Origin: Paraburkholderia sp. D15
GTDB taxonomy: Bacteria > Pseudomonadota > Gammaproteobacteria > Burkholderiales > Burkholderiaceae
NCBI RefSeq assembly: GCF_029910215.1
Contig: NZ_CP110395.1
Span: forward strand, 2,418,001-2,482,000
Length of the DNA: 64,000 bases
Reading direction: 5' to 3'
Shown here: positions 63,152-64,000 of the stretch, in pieces
Position numbering within the stretch: the stretch's first letter is position 1
Layout: every line of letters starts with the position of its first letter
Position numbers and translations under genes: made by a program
The notes under the pieces: model-generated
Told to the model about the DNA's origin: nothing
Seen by the model: the letters and a program-made list of their open reading frames with translations, nothing else
Databases searched by the model: none

Positions 63152-63273
63152 GGACATGCTCCTTCTTGACAGCGTGAAATTTGGAAATGGGCCGCGTTGC
63201 AGCGAATCAGGCGGCCGGTGGCGTGGGGTACGGCGAATCAGTGATCTGGCGACTCGATGCCTCGCGCGCAATC

Positions 63274-64000
63274 TCAATGGACCGGCGGCGCGGCGGCCGG
63301 GCCGGCGTCCGGCGTGAGCGGCCGGATCGAGCCGGGCACGATGCTCGCGCCGAATTCGCGGATCAGCGATTGCACGAACGGATCGGCGCCGATCTCGCGC
63401 TCCGCTTCCTGCTGACGTTGCGCGCGCGTCGCGGCGTCCTGCGCGGCGGCGGTGCGGCGCGCGGCGCCGACTTCGACCAGCACATCGACGGTGCGGCCGA
63501 GTCGTTCGGCGAGCGCGGCTTTCAGCTTGGCGACCTGCGAGGCTTCCGCGTATTGCGGCACCGGCACGTTCAGTTTAAGTGTGTTGCCTTCGAGCGCCAT
63601 CAACTCGCTGTTGAACGCGAGCTGATAGGAAATGCCCTTGAGCGGCAGATCGACCGCCAGCGCCGGCCAGTCGCCGGTGAAGCCGATCGGGTCGAGCGGC
63701 ACGGCGGGCGGCAGCGGACGCTTGTCGATCACCGGCGCCGGGGACGGTGCGGGCGCGGCGTTCATGCGCACGTCGTCCGGACCGCTGTCGAACACGGGCA
63801 TGTAGCTGTCGTCTGGCGGACCGTAGTAGCCGTCGTCCGATGCCGGGAGAGGCATGTAGTCGTCGGGCGGCATGTCGTCCCACGGCGGGATCGACGAGCC
63901 GTTCTGCGGTTCGGCGCTGTTGCGCTGCGCCGGCGATGCGGTTCGGGCAGCGGGCGCGGCGGACGCTGCGTCCGGCTGCGGCGCGCGGCGTGGCGCGCCG
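63274..64000 (-). CDS. dnaX: DNA polymerase III subunit gamma/tau, 3' part
   Basis: The frame is open to the right edge, so the start lies outside. The visible part is a Pro/Ala/Asp/Ser-rich linker ([20 protein letters not shown]) and the C-terminal tau domain ([52 protein letters not shown]) that contacts the alpha subunit and the helicase. The assignment relies on this domain and on the conserved neighbours ybaB and recR; the ATPase part is not visible. Confidence 0.88.
   Translation of the reverse strand, partial: GAPRRAPQPDAASAAPAARTASPAQRNSAEPQNGSSIPPWDDMPPDDYMPLPASDDGYYGPPDDSYMPVFDSGPDDVRMNAAPAPSPAPVIDKRPLPPAVPLDPIGFTGDWPALAVDLPLKGISYQLAFNSELMALEGNTLKLNVPVPQYAEASQVAKLKAALAERLGRTVDVLVEVGAARRTAAAQDAATRAQRQQEAEREIGADPFVQSLIREFGASIVPGSIRPLTPDAGPAAAPPVH

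Noticed and set aside
1..64000. Prophage, genomic island or integron in the window
   Set aside because: No integrase, transposase, phage structural gene, tRNA attachment site or attC-like array was seen; gene order looks chromosomal throughout.

Overview
The window is GC-rich, densely coded bacterial chromosome, almost certainly from Burkholderiales and most like Paraburkholderia/Burkholderia. This inference rests on gene content and order: a class I phaC-phaA-phaB-phaR cluster with a separate BktB thiolase, surE-pcm-nlpD-rpoS, divergent rluD/bamD, an OmpR/EnvZ pair before ahpC-ahpD, and a Ku/LigD end-joining pair. I see no rRNA, tRNA, CRISPR array, insertion sequence, prophage gene or integrase. 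Most of it reads as core chromosome with a few accessory loci.

Layout. 1-3.2 kb: end of ompR, envZ, then ahpC-ahpD behind a good promoter overlapped by an OxyR-like site. 3.3-8.2 kb: ispD and ispF on the minus strand, divergent from mfd. 8.4-11.3 kb: argE, a PLP-dependent dehydratase and mscL. 11.4-15.7 kb: a three-gene phosphorelay on the minus strand (CHASE3-type kinase, Rcp1-like single-domain regulator, REC-PAS-kinase-REC hybrid). 16.2-19.6 kb: a hypothetical gene, then a large AsmA-like protein with a small coupled membrane protein. 19.8-24.5 kb: a FetAB-like exporter, an unknown periplasmic protein, and a quinone-reductase-type dehydrogenase divergent from a LysR regulator. 24.6-29.2 kb: ku, a three-domain ligD and a small hydrophilic gene. 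29.5-34.8 kb: an orphan cytochrome P450, serB, two small membrane proteins (one of only 43 residues), a cystathionine beta-lyase and a secreted unknown.

34.8-40.8 kb: bktB, kdgK and rimO on the minus strand, a lone DUF3800 gene, and dusC. 41.1-46.0 kb: the PHA cluster. PhaA and PhaB make (R)-3-hydroxybutyryl-CoA, PhaC polymerises it and PhaR senses the polymer. BktB can supply longer 3-ketoacyl-CoA. 46.5-49.7 kb: rluD-pgeF divergent from bamD. 49.9-56.1 kb: the stationary-phase and repair block surE-pcm-nlpD-rpoS, followed by an exonuclease and rlmD. 56.4-61.8 kb: a quinone oxidoreductase, an SsuABC/TauABC-type importer and a CaiB/BaiF CoA-transferase. 61.9-64.0 kb: recR, ybaB and the 3' part of dnaX, the conserved DNA-metabolism trio.

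No clear new multi-gene system stands out. The best leads are the two-gene small membrane protein operon (31952-32546), the lone DUF3800 gene, low-complexity insertions in LigD, RluD, Pcm and AsmA, degenerate 12-bp tandem repeats at 24484-24567, and a phosphorelay of phytochrome-partner type with no photoreceptor. Starts were chosen by Shine-Dalgarno spacing and family N-termini and often differ from the longest open frame.
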